Notes: generated from the sequence alone by a model not told the origin. 54,025 bases of DNA from Perkinsus chesapeaki (GCA_013115145.1 JAAPAO010000190.1:1771-55795), one strand, 5' to 3'; shown: positions 11,301 to 22,455, counted from the first letter of the stretch. Numbers and translations: made by a program.

Positions 11301-13605
11301 GCTAAAGAGAAGGAACTCTCAGTCCGACTAGAGCATCACCGTGATAAGTGGTGTTATTTCTGCAGCTACTCTCATCAGGCTTGAGGGAGAGTTCTAGTTG
11401 CTCTATCTGCTCTTTCTCCGCTTGTCTGGCTGAAGCCACCCGAAATTCTTCCTGAATACAGTCGGCTCCTTCTCGGGACCTTCTCCTTCTCCAGAGCGGC
11501 TCGAAAGTTGTGAAATGACACGTTCCGCGGCAGTACTAGTGTACGACTATCAATAAGAATGACTCAACCATACGTGTAAGGCACTACCGGATGTAAATCA
11601 CCAACTGTGGGAGTTTTAAACTGCGAAATCCTAAACTATATTCGATATCGCTCACCAAACACACGAAGCCTGTGATGAGTTTCACCGATGATTGGTTCAT
11701 AAGATTTCCGACATTATCAGAAAGGCAACCTATTCACCTTTAGTGATTCCAGCGACTGCGTAATCTTGTCGCGTTCTTCATTCCCTTTCATTTGCGCTGT
11801 TCTAAGGTCCGCTTGTGCTTCCGCCGCCGACTTTTCCAAGACTCTGATAGCCTCTTTCAAGCTTTTAACCTCAAGGACCCTTCAACACAAACTAATGCCA
11901 AAACCACGTACTTCTTTATCCTTCTCATTTTGAGTTTTATTATGAGCGACTTTCTCTTCCTCTGCAGCTTTCTTAACTTCCTTTAGTGCATTGCTTGCCT
12001 CTTGCAAGTCTCGTTGCAAATTAGGTATGTCTTTACTTTCCTTTATCCCCTCGATCACTTTCACTAGTCGTTCTACCTACATGTCCTTGAAGCTACATTG
12101 CGTTCTGACTTCACCTCACTTCTTCACTGTATCCCTTCAGTTTTTTCTCGTACTCTTCTCTATCGTCATTCGCCTTTGTCTCTACACTCCCCAACTTCGA
12201 TATAGTGGAGCTCAGCTCCTCTTCAAGTCTCTTCACTTCAGCTTGTAGCTTTTTTGTCATGTTATTGAAACAAGACATCAACTTCTTTTTTATCCTCCTG
12301 TCACCTCTTTCATGGGTAACCATGGACACCCGAGTGAGTAATAGTTCGCCCTCACTGTGTAGGATTGCTGCTACGACTGCACTGGCAATCCTCCAGTGTG
12401 GTGCGTACATGCACATGCTGTGGCTTTCACCAATTCAATACCCTCGAGTTGACACATTTGCAACCGTTGTGCGGCGGAGTATGTTTTTGCGTCTTCTGTC
12501 TTATTAACACCACTAGCGCAACAATGATCAATGATAAAATGGTCACCAGGAAACGTGCCAAAATAGCTGGTCAGCCGAGTAGCGTTGTGCTGACCTGTCA
12601 AGGCTCGCTGTCTTCTCACGTCACACAGAGCTCAATCACCTGATCTCTAAACTCCTGCCCATCACGATGCAGCAGCTACAGGAGGCTCCTCTTCAGGGGC
12701 GGCGGTCACGGTCTGAAAAACGCTAGGTTTTCTAAAGTATGACCCATACCTTACTGTATTAGGTTTGTCTTTCCCCTTTAACTTATACACTAAGTTGATA
12801 AGCTCTTCCTTAGCTGCATCATTACTCGCCGGTGGTGTCCGTCTATAATAGCATTCTATATGCTAAAGAAAAGAACAACAACACTTGAATCGAAGCTTGG
12901 AGGCTTTCATGCTTACTGATCTGGCTAGCATCCGTCTCAACTGCCATTGGAATATCTTATTATTGTAACATCGATACTCTTCCTCTATGCCATTTTCAGG
13001 GTCGTCGTCTTGAAGCACTCTATCCATATATTTCTGACCCACGATCAATGACCAGAAATAATACCAAACTTCCCCTACATCGCACTGTGATACCTCCTCT
13101 TCAGACGCCTCATCACCCGAGCTCTCCGATGGCGAAGGACTCTCTGCTGACGGAGCATACGGTGACCTCGTAGAAGCGTCCGCCTATCAGAATACCGTTG
13201 GCCCGGTAGGTTCTCTCTCGATCAACCTACAGCTTGATGCAGCATTCGCAGCATTCTCTCGACATGTCTCGGTACTCCAGGAGCGTGACGTGCCCTCTTG
13301 ACCGGCGGATGCGCTGGTGATTCTGATGGACGGAGACGGTCAAGCGAGGAGGAACAACGTTCCCTACCGCTCATTTCTTCAGCGCTCTTCCTCTTGTTGT
13401 TGATCGAAACATCGACCGAAGGTGTAGGAGATGTTCCCTCGTCTGGTGAAGGTGACACCGCCACCACAGACGGGCTGCCGTTTTCTTTGTGATCCTCAAC
13501 AGCTAACAAGCGTGTTGGTGGCGGCCAGGGTGTTCCAAAACGTTCTCTGTGAGTAGAGTGAAGGAACGGACCGCATACTTCCTGAAAGAAGTGTGTGAAA
13601 ATCAT
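8337..13605 (-). CDS. Long coiled-coil protein, N-terminal basic/Ser-rich region (partly resolved)
   Basis: An unrecognised product read right to left. The start is uncertain: the ATG at 13605 (MIFTHFFQEVCGPF) is the best candidate. The first part is Ser/Pro-rich with nuclear-localisation-like stretches (NNKRKS, PVKRARHAPG). Then intron 13230-13184, exon 13183-12917 (acidic Ser/Glu stretch, then WSLIVGQKYMDRVLQDDDPE), and intron 12916-12863. From about 12300 leftwards the pieces are heptad-like and charged: KKLQAEVKRLEEELSSTISK (about 12290-12180), LQEASNALKEVKKAAEEEK (about 12010), LAKQLQAVKQENEELRSRID (about 9570-9510), LRRRLKGASEELARAQADR (about 9270-9220), and a last exon ending IELMKTKVEASMSHERDNVA with stop at 8337. 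A Cys/His patch (CHCVHSVSCGRC, about 9030-8990) sits in the coil. It could be a nuclear structural or motor-associated protein. The internal splice chain between 12800 and 8500 is only sketched. Confidence 0.5.
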
Positions 13606-14101
13606 ATGGTTATAACCAGATGCATTCTCAGGCCGGCGGTTCGACTGAAGCAATTGCCTCAGGAGTTAGAGCATGCTTAATACAAGGCGTGCTGTTGAAG
13701 ATCAGATATTTACATTCACTGGAGATCGAGACATTCGGCCAATGGGGTTTACGATGCCGTGGAATGTAATGAGACACTCAGTGTGGCGAAATATGCTTCC
13801 TGTTGCGAGATTCCCCAGCTACTTTGTGTCTAGGTAACATCAGAAAGTACACAGGACCAATTGTTTATTGTCAACTAAACCAACGTAAGCTCGCTGTGAT
13901 TCTTAGTGAAGCAACCTGTGGTTCCGACTTCACTCCAAGCAGTGAAGCGAACCACCGGTGGTTGTGGGAGCCGAGACCACGCTAGGAGGGCAAACGGATG
14001 TCCACATATAACTCATACCAACAGCATCATTGGTCTGGTGGTCGAACCCACCTTTGCCATCCCCTTAAGGGGGGGGAGAATCCTTAAAGGAGTGCCATTC
14101 T

Positions 14102-14184
14102 GGCCATTCTGAAGGCCATTCTGAAGGCCATTCTGAAGGCCATTCTGAAGGCCATTCTGAAGGCCATTCTGAAGGCCATTCTGG
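14102..14184. repeat. 12-nt minisatellite, about 6.9 copies
   Basis: The unit GGCCATTCTGAA repeats perfectly from 14102 to 14173, with a partial seventh copy. It lies between the divergent coiled-coil (-) and zinc-knuckle (+) genes, about 65-145 bases upstream of the latter's first ATG. On the minus strand it could be read as a Ser-Glu-Trp-Pro repeat, but that frame has no other support. Confidence 0.9.
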
Positions 14185-14189
14185 CCTTC

Positions 14190-14210
14190 GGCCGCGGCTA
14201 CGCCGCGGCC
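14190..14210. repeat. GC-rich perfect hairpin next to the minisatellite
   Basis: GGCCGCGGC, a TAC loop, then GCCGCGGCC: a perfect 9-bp inverted repeat directly after the 12-nt repeat and about 40 bases before the next gene's ATG. It could act in a promoter or 5' leader, or be a replication-slippage product together with the repeat. Function is unknown. Confidence 0.85.
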
Positions 14211-14248
14211 CTAGAATTGTAAGAACAGCTGACGGCACCCTTCGCCAT

Positions 14249-16055
14249 ATGAGGGGGACTAACTTCAATGAAGCCAAACACGCGTGCTTACAAAGAGACT
14301 TCAGCTCCATTACCAGAGCTTCCGCTTTTATCTTTGACTGTAGAATGTTGTGGCGGTTCATATTCTCGAACAGGAGGTTATTTAATCGTGTCGGTGGTAC
14401 GGACGGTTTCAACTTTGGTGATATTCCGATACCGTATTCATTAAACGAGGTAAGAGGTCGTCTCGAGTATGAATGTCAAGATATCAAGCTCAGTGAAGAG
14501 GGAGCTATTTTTGGTCACGAATACCTAAAACTCTTGGACTCCAATCGCTATGATGAAATATGCAGCGAGTGGCTGGCCGAGGAAAAACGGTCTAGTGAGC
14601 TCCCGGCTTGCGGTACGCCATCAACGGACGACGAAGGTGTTGCCATTCCTGACGACAGTGTGGAGGCCACGGTAATGCGGGTGCTTTCTGGAGAGCTCGA
14701 CTGTGATTTCTTCGAAGATGAAATTGAAGACCAGTCAAGCCGAGACGCGGCGTTCAAATCGATATCTGAGAGCGGAAGGCCCAAGAGAAAATTTTGCCGC
14801 CTCAAAGGCCTCCATTCCACACCGAGCATTATCAAGTTGGACAAGTGGAGTGACCTTGTGAGAGGTGTGGTTCGAGAACTCATAGCCTCAGCTCCACAGG
14901 GTAATGCTACTGCTGAAGCCGTTTACAAGGAGTATCTAAGAAAGACCCTAGATGAGACCGACCAGGCGCTGCGAAGCGGCCGAAAGCCGCTACCACTACA
15001 TCCGATTGGCCTCGATTGTATCAAGACGTACATGAAGAAGCTTAACAGTTGTCGAGCTGGTTCGATAACCCCAACAGTTCGGGGTCTCGAAATTATGGCC
15101 GGATTGTCTGAGGCACTGCAAAATCCGTCGAGCCTGACCTTTAATGAACCTCCTCCTGTAGAGATACAAACGAATGGCGTCCTCATATCCTCTGGTCCTC
15201 TTCCGGTATCTGCTGCGGATATAGCCGCAGAATTGATGTGCAGCGAATTGGAGAGGGCTGCAGGGGACAGCCAAAGAGTGACTCCATGTCAAAGAGAAGA
15301 CAATGATATTGGGATAGGTCAACCATTAGAGTCACCACCGGCGGAGTCGCAACCACCAAACCGTGGCCATCTCCCCCAAACTGACAACCGGGTGGTTTCA
15401 GAAAAGAATACACAGATGGCTTGCCGTTTCTGCCAAAAACCTCTCGCTAGAGGATTCAACAACCACGACCACAGCCAGAAAGAGTACGGTAAATATGGCC
15501 GGTGCCCTCTTGATACTCGGCCCGCTAAACCGACAAACATTAAGGAGCTCACTGAGAGGGCTCGCCATGCTGCGCTTGGTGTCACTGTGGGAGGAAACAC
15601 CGGCATTCGTAAGTGTAATTTCTGTGATCTGCCTCTGGTCGGCCACTTCATCACTTCCGCGGGCGTCCTGATGAGGCAGCATGAAGTCTTCGCCGATGAG
15701 GATGGCCACCTTTTGAGGTTATGGACTTTTAAGGTTATTTCGACGTACTTCATCTTCTAGGTACTGCCCGTTTGCCGAGAACATTGATAAGGGGCGACTG
15801 ACCCAACTCGACGACCTTAAACAGCGCAGGATTCGGGAGAAGCTGGACCGGAAAAGAGCTGGAAAGCGGCAGCGCTATGCGGAGAAGGTAGAGGCCAAAC
15901 GGAAAGTCAAATACGGTCGGACACAGCTGGAGAGCTCTAGCTCCAGCTCACAAGTAGTAATCCGACGATTTCAGTTGTTCAACGACTTCTGGACAGGTTC
16001 ATCTCACTGGAGGGTAGTTGCAGGAAATTTGCAGGAAACCGATAAAAGCTCATGA
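14249..16055 (+). CDS. Protein with paired CxxC...H zinc-knuckle-like modules and basic tail
   Basis: Two exons (14249-15717, 15761-16055) around a 43-nt GT-AG intron give 587 residues; the intron carries the in-frame stop that would otherwise end the first frame. The N-terminal two thirds have no domain I recognise and include acidic and Pro-rich stretches. From about residue 390 there are two similar Cys/His modules: CRFCQKPLARGFNNHDHS, and CNFCDLPLVGHF with a later His and YCPF. The second module spans the intron. A Lys/Arg-rich helical segment (RIREKLDRKRAGKRQRYAEK) and a Ser run follow. I infer a zinc-binding, possibly nucleic-acid-binding nuclear protein. The start could instead be the ATG at 14345. 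The gene runs convergently to the minus-strand gene ending at 16585. Confidence 0.6.
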
Positions 16056-16134
16056 TGTGCATGCTGTATCCATGTAACTAGCTGTTATTGCGTTTTTGTG
16101 TATGGTATGGAGGAGTACACACATCAGTTCCTTC

Positions 16135-16265
16135 CTCTTTCCTCTCTTTTTTCCTTTTTTTCCTCTTTTTTCCTCCTTTTTTCTTCTTTTTTCTCCTTTT
16201 TTCTTCTTTTTCCCCTTTTTTCCCTCTTTTTTTTTCTTCCCCCCTTCTTTTCTCGATTTCTCCCC
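16135..16265 (+). repeat. Polypyrimidine tract (C/T only over long runs)
   Basis: About 130 bases of almost uninterrupted C and T, mostly TTTTTTCC-like units, end immediately before a tRNA-Gly-like element. The complementary strand is a pure purine tract that creates spurious Lys/Glu/Gly frames. It lies between two convergent genes. Confidence 0.85.
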
Positions 16266-16336
16266 CAGCCCTTGGTCTAGTGGTAGAATACAACGTTGCC
16301 ATCGTTGTGACCCGAGTTCGATTCTCGGATGATGCA
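16266..16336 (+). pseudogene. tRNA-Gly(GCC)-like element with broken acceptor stem
   Basis: The D-arm and A-box (TGGTCTAGTGG, 16273-16283), a perfect 5-bp anticodon stem CAACG/CGTTG around TTGCCAT (anticodon GCC), and a perfect T stem CCGAG/CTCGG with loop TTCGATT (B-box) are all present. The acceptor fails: CAGCCCT (16266-16272) does not pair with ATGATGC (16329-16335). The polypyrimidine tract abuts the 5' end, as if it had replaced the original 5' acceptor strand. A tRNA-derived SINE head is an alternative. A perfect hairpin (GAGCACACA, T, TGTGTGCTC; 16349-16367) follows. Confidence 0.65.
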
Positions 16337-16584
16337 GTGGTTTTCTCTGAGCACACATTGTGTGCTCTGTCCCCTCCGATCACTATCCTTCTGGAGGATC
16401 TATAATCGTGTCGAATGTCCCACGAACGCCATCAAGACACTCGTTAATACATTCAAAAGACATCAGAAAGGAACACTAGCTATTCCTCCCGATAGCGCTG
16501 CATCATAACAAGGTGAATCGGGAAGCTACATAGGATGCGTAAACCCTGGGTGCTAGACATGTGAGGATGGAATTTGGAAGCCCC

Positions 16585-18735
16585 CTACTTAAGGCAGTGG
16601 ATAGACCCAAAAGATAGTAAATCTCGATGACAAATGTACAAAAGAACCCATACCGACTTTTCCCCCACCACACAAAGATCCACCCTCCTCACTTTGCTAA
16701 CAGCTATACCCTTCCAAGCTAGCCAATGTGATTCCTTTCGCAGAAGATAATCCGCCAGGCTTGTGATGCTAGATCCAAACACGTTGTGAACCATCCGTCT
16801 CAGGTCCACAACCGGATGAAAGATCTCGCGTCTATGCTGCAGCTGCGCCCTGAAGTCTGGCGTATCCTACAAAACATCGCTCTCTCTACCGACCGAGGCC
16901 GACAGCTACCCTTTTGCAATCCCACACTCGGTTGCATGAGCTGTGAGCTTTGATGAGGATATGAAGGGCTATTCTCCGCATTACTGTATAGTCAGTCAGC
17001 ACCAATGCTAAGTCAGGCAGCCTAGCCGACTCCACCGAGAATCTGAAACCGTCCAGTGACAGGTCTGGACAACAGACAAGGCTTTACTCCGCAGGAACCT
17101 CTGCCCGCTTCACTAAGGTAGGGTTGCCTATAGCAGCCGGTTTAGTGACCTACTCCAAGATCACTGACAGTGGCCTCGAGTCGCCCCATTACATGTAGAA
17201 TAGAGTAAACCGCGCTCCTGAGTTCGCTAGTCAGCTGCTTAACATCGGATGGGGTCTTAAACGGTCCAGAAGTCTCCTGCGGCCGCTCGGTCATCTCCCT
17301 GAGTTCGTGCTGAATATGCGACACAAATGCTCTGGCCTGAATAAGGTAAGTAATCAAGCAGCTTAGCAGCACTCGCCTTACCTTCATCAAATCCACTATA
17401 TATGCCTTCTTTTCCTTGTCCGACAACTGCCCAGTTCCCCCCGGCCATATCCTCTCCCACACTTTCCATAGCTCCTCAACCTCCTCGTCGGAGACAATCG
17501 ATGGGCTACATAGACATCACAAGCGCAACTAGCCATGTGAGCTACTCAGGGTCCTTCTCCTTCACTAATGACCCATCCACCTTAGTCCAATGCTCTCCAA
17601 ATGGCGTTCTATATACATGGCAAAGTGCCTTCAAATCCATAGGCAGTATCTCCTCTATATATCTGCTCTCCACACTTAACCCAGCTCTGTAGTGGCATAC
17701 AGTACCCAGCGGCCTTAGCTCGTGTTGCCCAGTCTTGCGGAACAGATGAGTCCAATCTATCCAGCGCTCTACTTAATACCATCACAACTTGTAGAGTGAA
17801 TGAGGAATCACCAGTAGACGCAATTTTAACCTTCACCGATGAAATAACGAAGTAACGTACTGAGATGTTACCTCCTTCTCTGTAGCCTTATCCGGCAGTG
17901 CATCGACCCTAGCCTGAACTCGACCGTGGAGGAATTGCCGCGCTGTTAGTATACGAGACGATATGATCTAATAGATACTTTCTTGCCTCAATATAGGGAG
18001 AGCTGCTACCTCAATGGCCTTAGGCAATCCCTGTGGTGGTACAAGTGAGAGGAATGTGTCAGATATAGGTACTATAGGACGCCACCAACATGTTGTTGAG
18101 GACCTATTTAAAGGGTAGTCAATAGGAATATATGGCACATGTCAGCATCGCAGCGGATTGGCACGTTGACCAAAGTTTTTCATTAAAGTTTTGCAGTGAT
18201 GCCTTATATTATCCAACTATAATACCAACCCTTCCTTATATTATCCAACTATAATACCAACCCTTCCTTATATTATCCAACTATAATACCAACCCTTCCT
18301 TATATTATCCAACTATAATACCAACCCTTCCCTATATTATCCAACTATAATACCAACTCTTCCTTATATTATCCAACTATAATACCAACCCTTCCTTATA
18401 TTATCCAACTATAATACCAACCCTTCCCTCCCGTACTACTCTTCCTTAGTTAGTTCCCCTATACAAACATCTAATGATGTCTCTAATTCACTCAGCAGCT
18501 TCTCCACCAGCACTTCCGGCTGGCCAGAGAGCTCACCGACGATCTCCACTGCCTAAGTGGGTCTATCAACCTCACTAAGTCATACTATGATTACCTTCTG
18601 TATAGAACTACTCTCAAACTTGTCAGCTTCGACCCTGGCAGATTCTACACCAGCAGCACCACTGCTGCTTATTGTAGCAGCCGGAGAGGGTGGCTCTCGT
18701 CGGGCCGGTGGATCCTTTGTAGCTGCTGTTGCCAT
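16585..18735 (-). CDS. Unrecognised multi-exon protein with Ala/Pro/Ser-rich N terminus
   Basis: Read right to left from ATG at 18735. The first exon is MATAATKDPPARREPPSPAA and onward, followed by a short GT-AG intron. The second exon is helical and acidic (EVLVEKLLSELETSLDVC). A large intron then contains the 32-nt minisatellite at 18202-18425. Later coding pieces are GLPKAIEVAALPILRQE (about 18035-17985), RQFLHGRVQARVDALPDK (about 17945-17890), VVMVLSRALDRLDSSVPQDW (about 17790-17730), LKALCHVYRTPFGEHWTKVD (about 17640-17570), VEELWKVWERIWPGGTG (about 17490-17440), FVSHIQHELREMTERPQE (about 17330-17280), FRFSVESARLPDLALVLTDY (about 17045-16990) and a last exon with VVDLRRMVHNVFGSSITSLA ending at 16585. 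Several joins are in frame, but the junction near 17850 and the last introns are unresolved. I do not recognise a family. Confidence 0.45.
18202..18425. repeat. 32-nt minisatellite, 7 copies, intronic
   Basis: Seven head-to-tail copies of a 32-base unit beginning CCTTATATTATCCAACTATA, with only one or two point differences between copies. It falls inside what I read as the large second intron of the minus-strand gene (18735 to 16585), so it would be transcribed and spliced out. Confidence 0.9.
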
Positions 18736-19157
18736 TATACAGGGCAGGCAACTATATAGTAGAGAGCTCACATGGAGACGCTGGACCGCTGCCTGTCTGT
18801 AGGGCTCGATAGTATATCGGTTACTCGGAGTAGGTACGGGGTTATTGATAATACTATTCGATTGATTACTTGTTAATTGATCCACAATCGAATGAGGTAG
18901 CCGTAAGAGCTCACATTAGCAGACACTTCGCAAAGGATTGGCTCATCTCACCGGCTATTGTTAGACATATCATCCCTCTTGGTGAGTTCTCAGTATATTA
19001 GAGGTCGCTAGCGAATCTATCAATATGATTAGCCTCTCAATCAACCCGTTGCTTCTGCAGCAATCCCGGCCCATCGAACGGATTCTTGTCCATCTTGCGT
19101 CTCCTCGCACTTCCTCAATGCGACCAATTCTGTGCACATTCATACTTCTTACCCCCA
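18736..19157. promoter_or_regulatory. Divergent intergenic region
   Basis: 422 bases between the inferred start of the minus-strand gene (18735) and the PH-domain gene (19158). It must hold both promoters if the starts are right. I see no clear core promoter word and no other gene. Confidence 0.35.
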
Positions 19158-22100
19158 ATGGCTGTGATTGCTCATCACCGAAGACAGCTTAGTCCTCCTG
19201 ACCCTCCAATGGTGGCTTATACTACCTCAGAGAGGCAATCACCAACATCTGAGTTCTCGCTAGGAATTCCTGTTGAGGAAGCTGGTGTTCACAGCGGCAG
19301 AGTGTGGCGGAAATGCCGGAACTTTGTAATAAGGGAAACTATTAGGACATTTGGAAAGGCACATTCGGGCCGCTCAATCCTTCAGCCAACAGAACGATCG
19401 TTGCCGAAAGGCTCAGGATTGATGGGGCTATATTGGAGGAGGCATATAACAGTTGACCTAACACAGACATAGCTCTATTCCACTTGAGAAGAACGGCGCG
19501 TGAATTTACTTGCAGCTTAATAGGGCGCAGTTCAATGCGTTCAATGTTAATACTCGTATTGTGAAGGCGGCTTCGCAATCAAGCTACCTCATTTTGAATC
19601 TTTCAGGCTATACTAATGCCACAGTACGTACCAGAATGGGCCTCTATTATGCAAAACTTCTTTGTATCATTCGGCAGTGAGGATGATCCTAAGCCAAGAT
19701 TTACACTGTGTTTGGGTAGTATCATTGGTATTGATAAAGGGAATGCAGAGGGAGATCCCAAAGGGGACCTTAAGTTTATTATAAGGTAATTTACTTGTTC
19801 ACGAGTGTCCAGGACATAGTTGGGCATATCTTTGATTGAACTCGGCCACAAAAGATATGCGCGTCTGTCAAAAACTTGCTTCGAGCAAGTTTTTGACAAG
19901 TTTTTGACTTGCTATCATCTGTTCCACTATCCGTCATGAGGTCATATACGGCAATGTTGTATTGTTATTAGTAATGACGCTTACCTGGACTCTTCGCCAG
20001 GCAATCCTTTTTGTTGACAAACTTGGTCACTATTTGGCAAAAAATGATGAACGTTGCTAGTATTTGGGTGTCTATGTTAACTTCGCCTTACTCTAGACAA
20101 AGTCTCTCAATAATACCTCTAGGCCTTCCCAATAAGCGCTTATTTGCCTTATGCTTAACTTAGATACCACGGAGTTGACGGTATGAGTTCATCACCCAAT
20201 CGGGTAGAGTTCCTAGCCATTTCACCACTAGCTCGCGATGAGTGGATTGAGGCATTGGCTAGAGCAGCAGCCGATCTCAAAGGCAAACGCTTTGGTAGAT
20301 TCGTCAGCATACGGGCCTATCAACGAGTAGTCGATCGATCACTGAGCAGCATCAAGGATGTAAGCAGTGGTGATAAGAGGGAGGGTGAAGGTTCTAGGGT
20401 AAAGGCTCTGGACTTGGCTGATTTAATTGAAGCTAAAATGCTGCAGAAGGCTGTCTTTGCCGCGTGGGCTGGTTACCGGAAATTGGCGATTGGCGAGAAA
20501 TATAGAGGATGCGAGAGGCTTGGGTACATTATTAAGGCGGCTTTGGTGAGGAGGAAATGTTCTGTTATGAGGATGCTCTGTGCGCACGCTAAGGCAGCTG
20601 TGGTTGAGGAAGCGACTGTTGGTAACTGTACGAGAGTGCTGGGTGATACTTTGATGAGATACGCTGGAAAGCTGTCGATGGCTAGGCAAGCCTTACTGAA
20701 GAGGTTTGCCTATATCGTCGCTCAAAGGAGCGTCGGTGTAGGGTTATATGGTATTATCGAGGGGAATGTTCGAGTGGAGCTAAGATACCAGGGCGCGCGA
20801 GCTCTGGCTAGAAGCCTGGACCACCTGGTGGGTTAAAACCGTAGTGTAGCAGGAGATAGAAGCCTCATTTAGGTGCATCGTCACTCTCCTATGCGTCAGT
20901 GTCTTCGACAAATGGTGTTAACGACAGTGAACGAGCGGTGGCAGGAGGATTGGGGGCGTGGCGGTTGGACTGATGTAAAGTTAATCAGATGGCTTCGTAT
21001 TGGGGATATTTTCATGTCTCAGATGATATCTAGGGAGAGTGTTATAGTGGAGTTGACTAAGGAGGAAGAAGAAGAAGGGCCTGGTACTACTGAAGCAGTA
21101 GAGGAGGAGGGAAGGCCTGGTACTACTGAAGCAGTAGAGGAGGAGGGAAGTNNNNNNNNNNNNNNNNNNNNNNNNNNNNNNNNNNNNNNNNNNNNNNNNN
21201 NNNNNNNNNNNNNNNNNNNNNNNNNNNNNNNNNNNNNNNNNNNNNNNNNTCAGTAGAGGAGGAGGGAAGGCCTGGTACTACTGAAGCAGTAGAGGAGGAG
21301 GGAAGGCCTGGTACTACTGAAGCTGTAGAGGAGGATGGAAGGCCTGGTACTACCGAACCGGCTGAGGGTGTTGTCTTTCCATATGGAGGAGATTATGAAG
21401 AGCTAGTCGGGAAACAGATAGGAGGAACGGATGATAATTATATTGTCCAAAGGTCCGCTGAAGATGAATCGATACACGATGTAACGGATGATGGTACCAT
21501 CATTGCTGTTGACGAAAGCATGGAAGCTGGGCTACGTGAGGCAGTAGCGGGCCTTACAACGGAAGTTATTATGGATGTTGACAAGCTAGTAGCGGAGACA
21601 GCTGATGAGGCCATACCGCTCCCTTCTCTATCACCTCGGGATGCCATCACGGCACCCCGGCCAGGCCACATCATAACAGCAGAGGCTCCTGGAGAGTTGC
21701 GGTTAAAGTTCTTCTCGTGTCTAGCGGTCGATGAGCCTCCTTCAAACGACAACGGCTGCTTTTTGAGAGAGGAGGATTTAAAGTCGGTTGGCGAGGGAGA
21801 GAATTGGATGTCGCCCGAGGAAGTATCGCGGCGGGTGGTATCGGCCTTGAACAGCGGAAAGGACGGGCAGCAGGTAGGCAGTCCTGGGACGGCAACTGTA
21901 ATCGTAGAAGGTCATGCTGAACCTGGTGATGAGCAGGAGAGCGCTGGGCAGTTGTCTTTGTCGTTAAGTGACGAAGGGGGGGATAAGTGTGGTAAAGTGG
22001 TGGCATGGGAAGGCTCTGAGGGGTTGAGTGACTTATTGGAGGGGACAACCGAGCAGGAGGGCGATGGTATTGTAGAGGAGGAGACAAGAAGCTCTCCTGC

Positions 22101-22455
22101 ACCATCCGTTGTGAATGAGGCTTCGGGTCCAGCTTCACCCGGGCTCACTGGAATCGGCATGGACAATTGGGCTACCTTTAATGAAGGTAATCAAGAAGGC
22201 TCCAGACGATCGTCATCTCCTAGTGACGAGAGCTCAGAGGCGAAAGGATACCGTGGCGGTGAAGTGGGGGAGGAGGTCACTTTCGAGAAGGCAGTTGAGG
22301 ATAAGATGTTTCAGCGCCCAGCAGAGGTGCCCCCGTTATCTATGCGAAGAGTGTTTGTACAGAATGCCAGCCGAGCTACTCTTCCACCGCCAGCTCAGGA
22401 CTGGGAAACAATAGAGTTCACAGACTCGTCATCAGAGGAGGGAGGCCATTACTGA
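19158..22455 (+). CDS. PH-domain-like protein with acidic 12-residue repeats
   Basis: The ATG at 19158 opens exon 19158-19301, followed by 19346-19451, a short exon starting at 19489 or 19492 and ending 19499 (3' splice site ambiguous), 19531-19560, 19625-19785, 20164-20827 and 20873-22455. The third to sixth exons encode a likely PH domain: YVPEWASIMQNFFVSFG, FTLCLGSIIGIDKG, then NRVEFLAISPLARDEWIEAL, the typical last strand and C-terminal helix. PH domains bind phosphoinositides or proteins, so membrane recruitment is inferred. A helical, basic middle follows, then an acidic low-complexity region with repeats of RPGTTEAVEEEG (36 nt each, about 21070-21350) interrupted by an assembly gap, and a Ser/Glu-rich tail ending IEFTDSSSEEGGHY. 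Reading frames on the two sides of the gap do not match at the stated gap length. Total length is near 890 residues. Intron 19786-20163 (378 nt) is the longest I resolved. Confidence 0.55.
19867..19897 (+). repeat. Perfect 14-bp hairpin in a long intron
   Basis: GTCAAAAACTTGCT, loop TCG, then AGCAAGTTTTTGAC: 14 perfect base pairs within the 378-nt intron 19786-20163 of the PH-domain gene. A shorter direct copy of the right arm (AAGTTTTTGACTTGC) follows at once, so alternative pairings exist. Confidence 0.85.
21070..21350 (+). repeat. 36-nt coding tandem repeat (RPGTTEAVEEEG)
   Basis: The unit encodes a 12-residue acidic repeat in the last exon of the PH-domain gene. About two copies are visible before the gap and three or four after it, with near-identical DNA, which suggests recent expansion. 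The gap inside the array is the expected result of short-read collapse. Confidence 0.85.
21152..21249. other. Assembly gap (98 N)
   Basis: A run of 98 N inside the 36-nt coding repeat. The distance across it does not fit a whole number of repeat units, and the flanking coding frames disagree, so the stated length is not the true length. Confidence 0.95.

Noticed and set aside
14065-14412. Minus-strand frame with a Ser-Glu-Trp-Pro repeat
   Set aside because: It is the antisense of the 12-nt minisatellite and of the start of the zinc-knuckle gene.
16266-16336. A functional tRNA-Gly(GCC)
   Set aside because: Five of the seven acceptor positions cannot form a Watson-Crick or G-U pair, so a mature tRNA is unlikely although the other arms are perfect.
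16050-16383. Lys/Glu/Gly-rich frames on the minus strand and Phe/Ser/Pro-rich frames on the plus strand
   Set aside because: They are created by the polypyrimidine/purine tract; all frames are open by composition and none has a start context, splice partner or motif.
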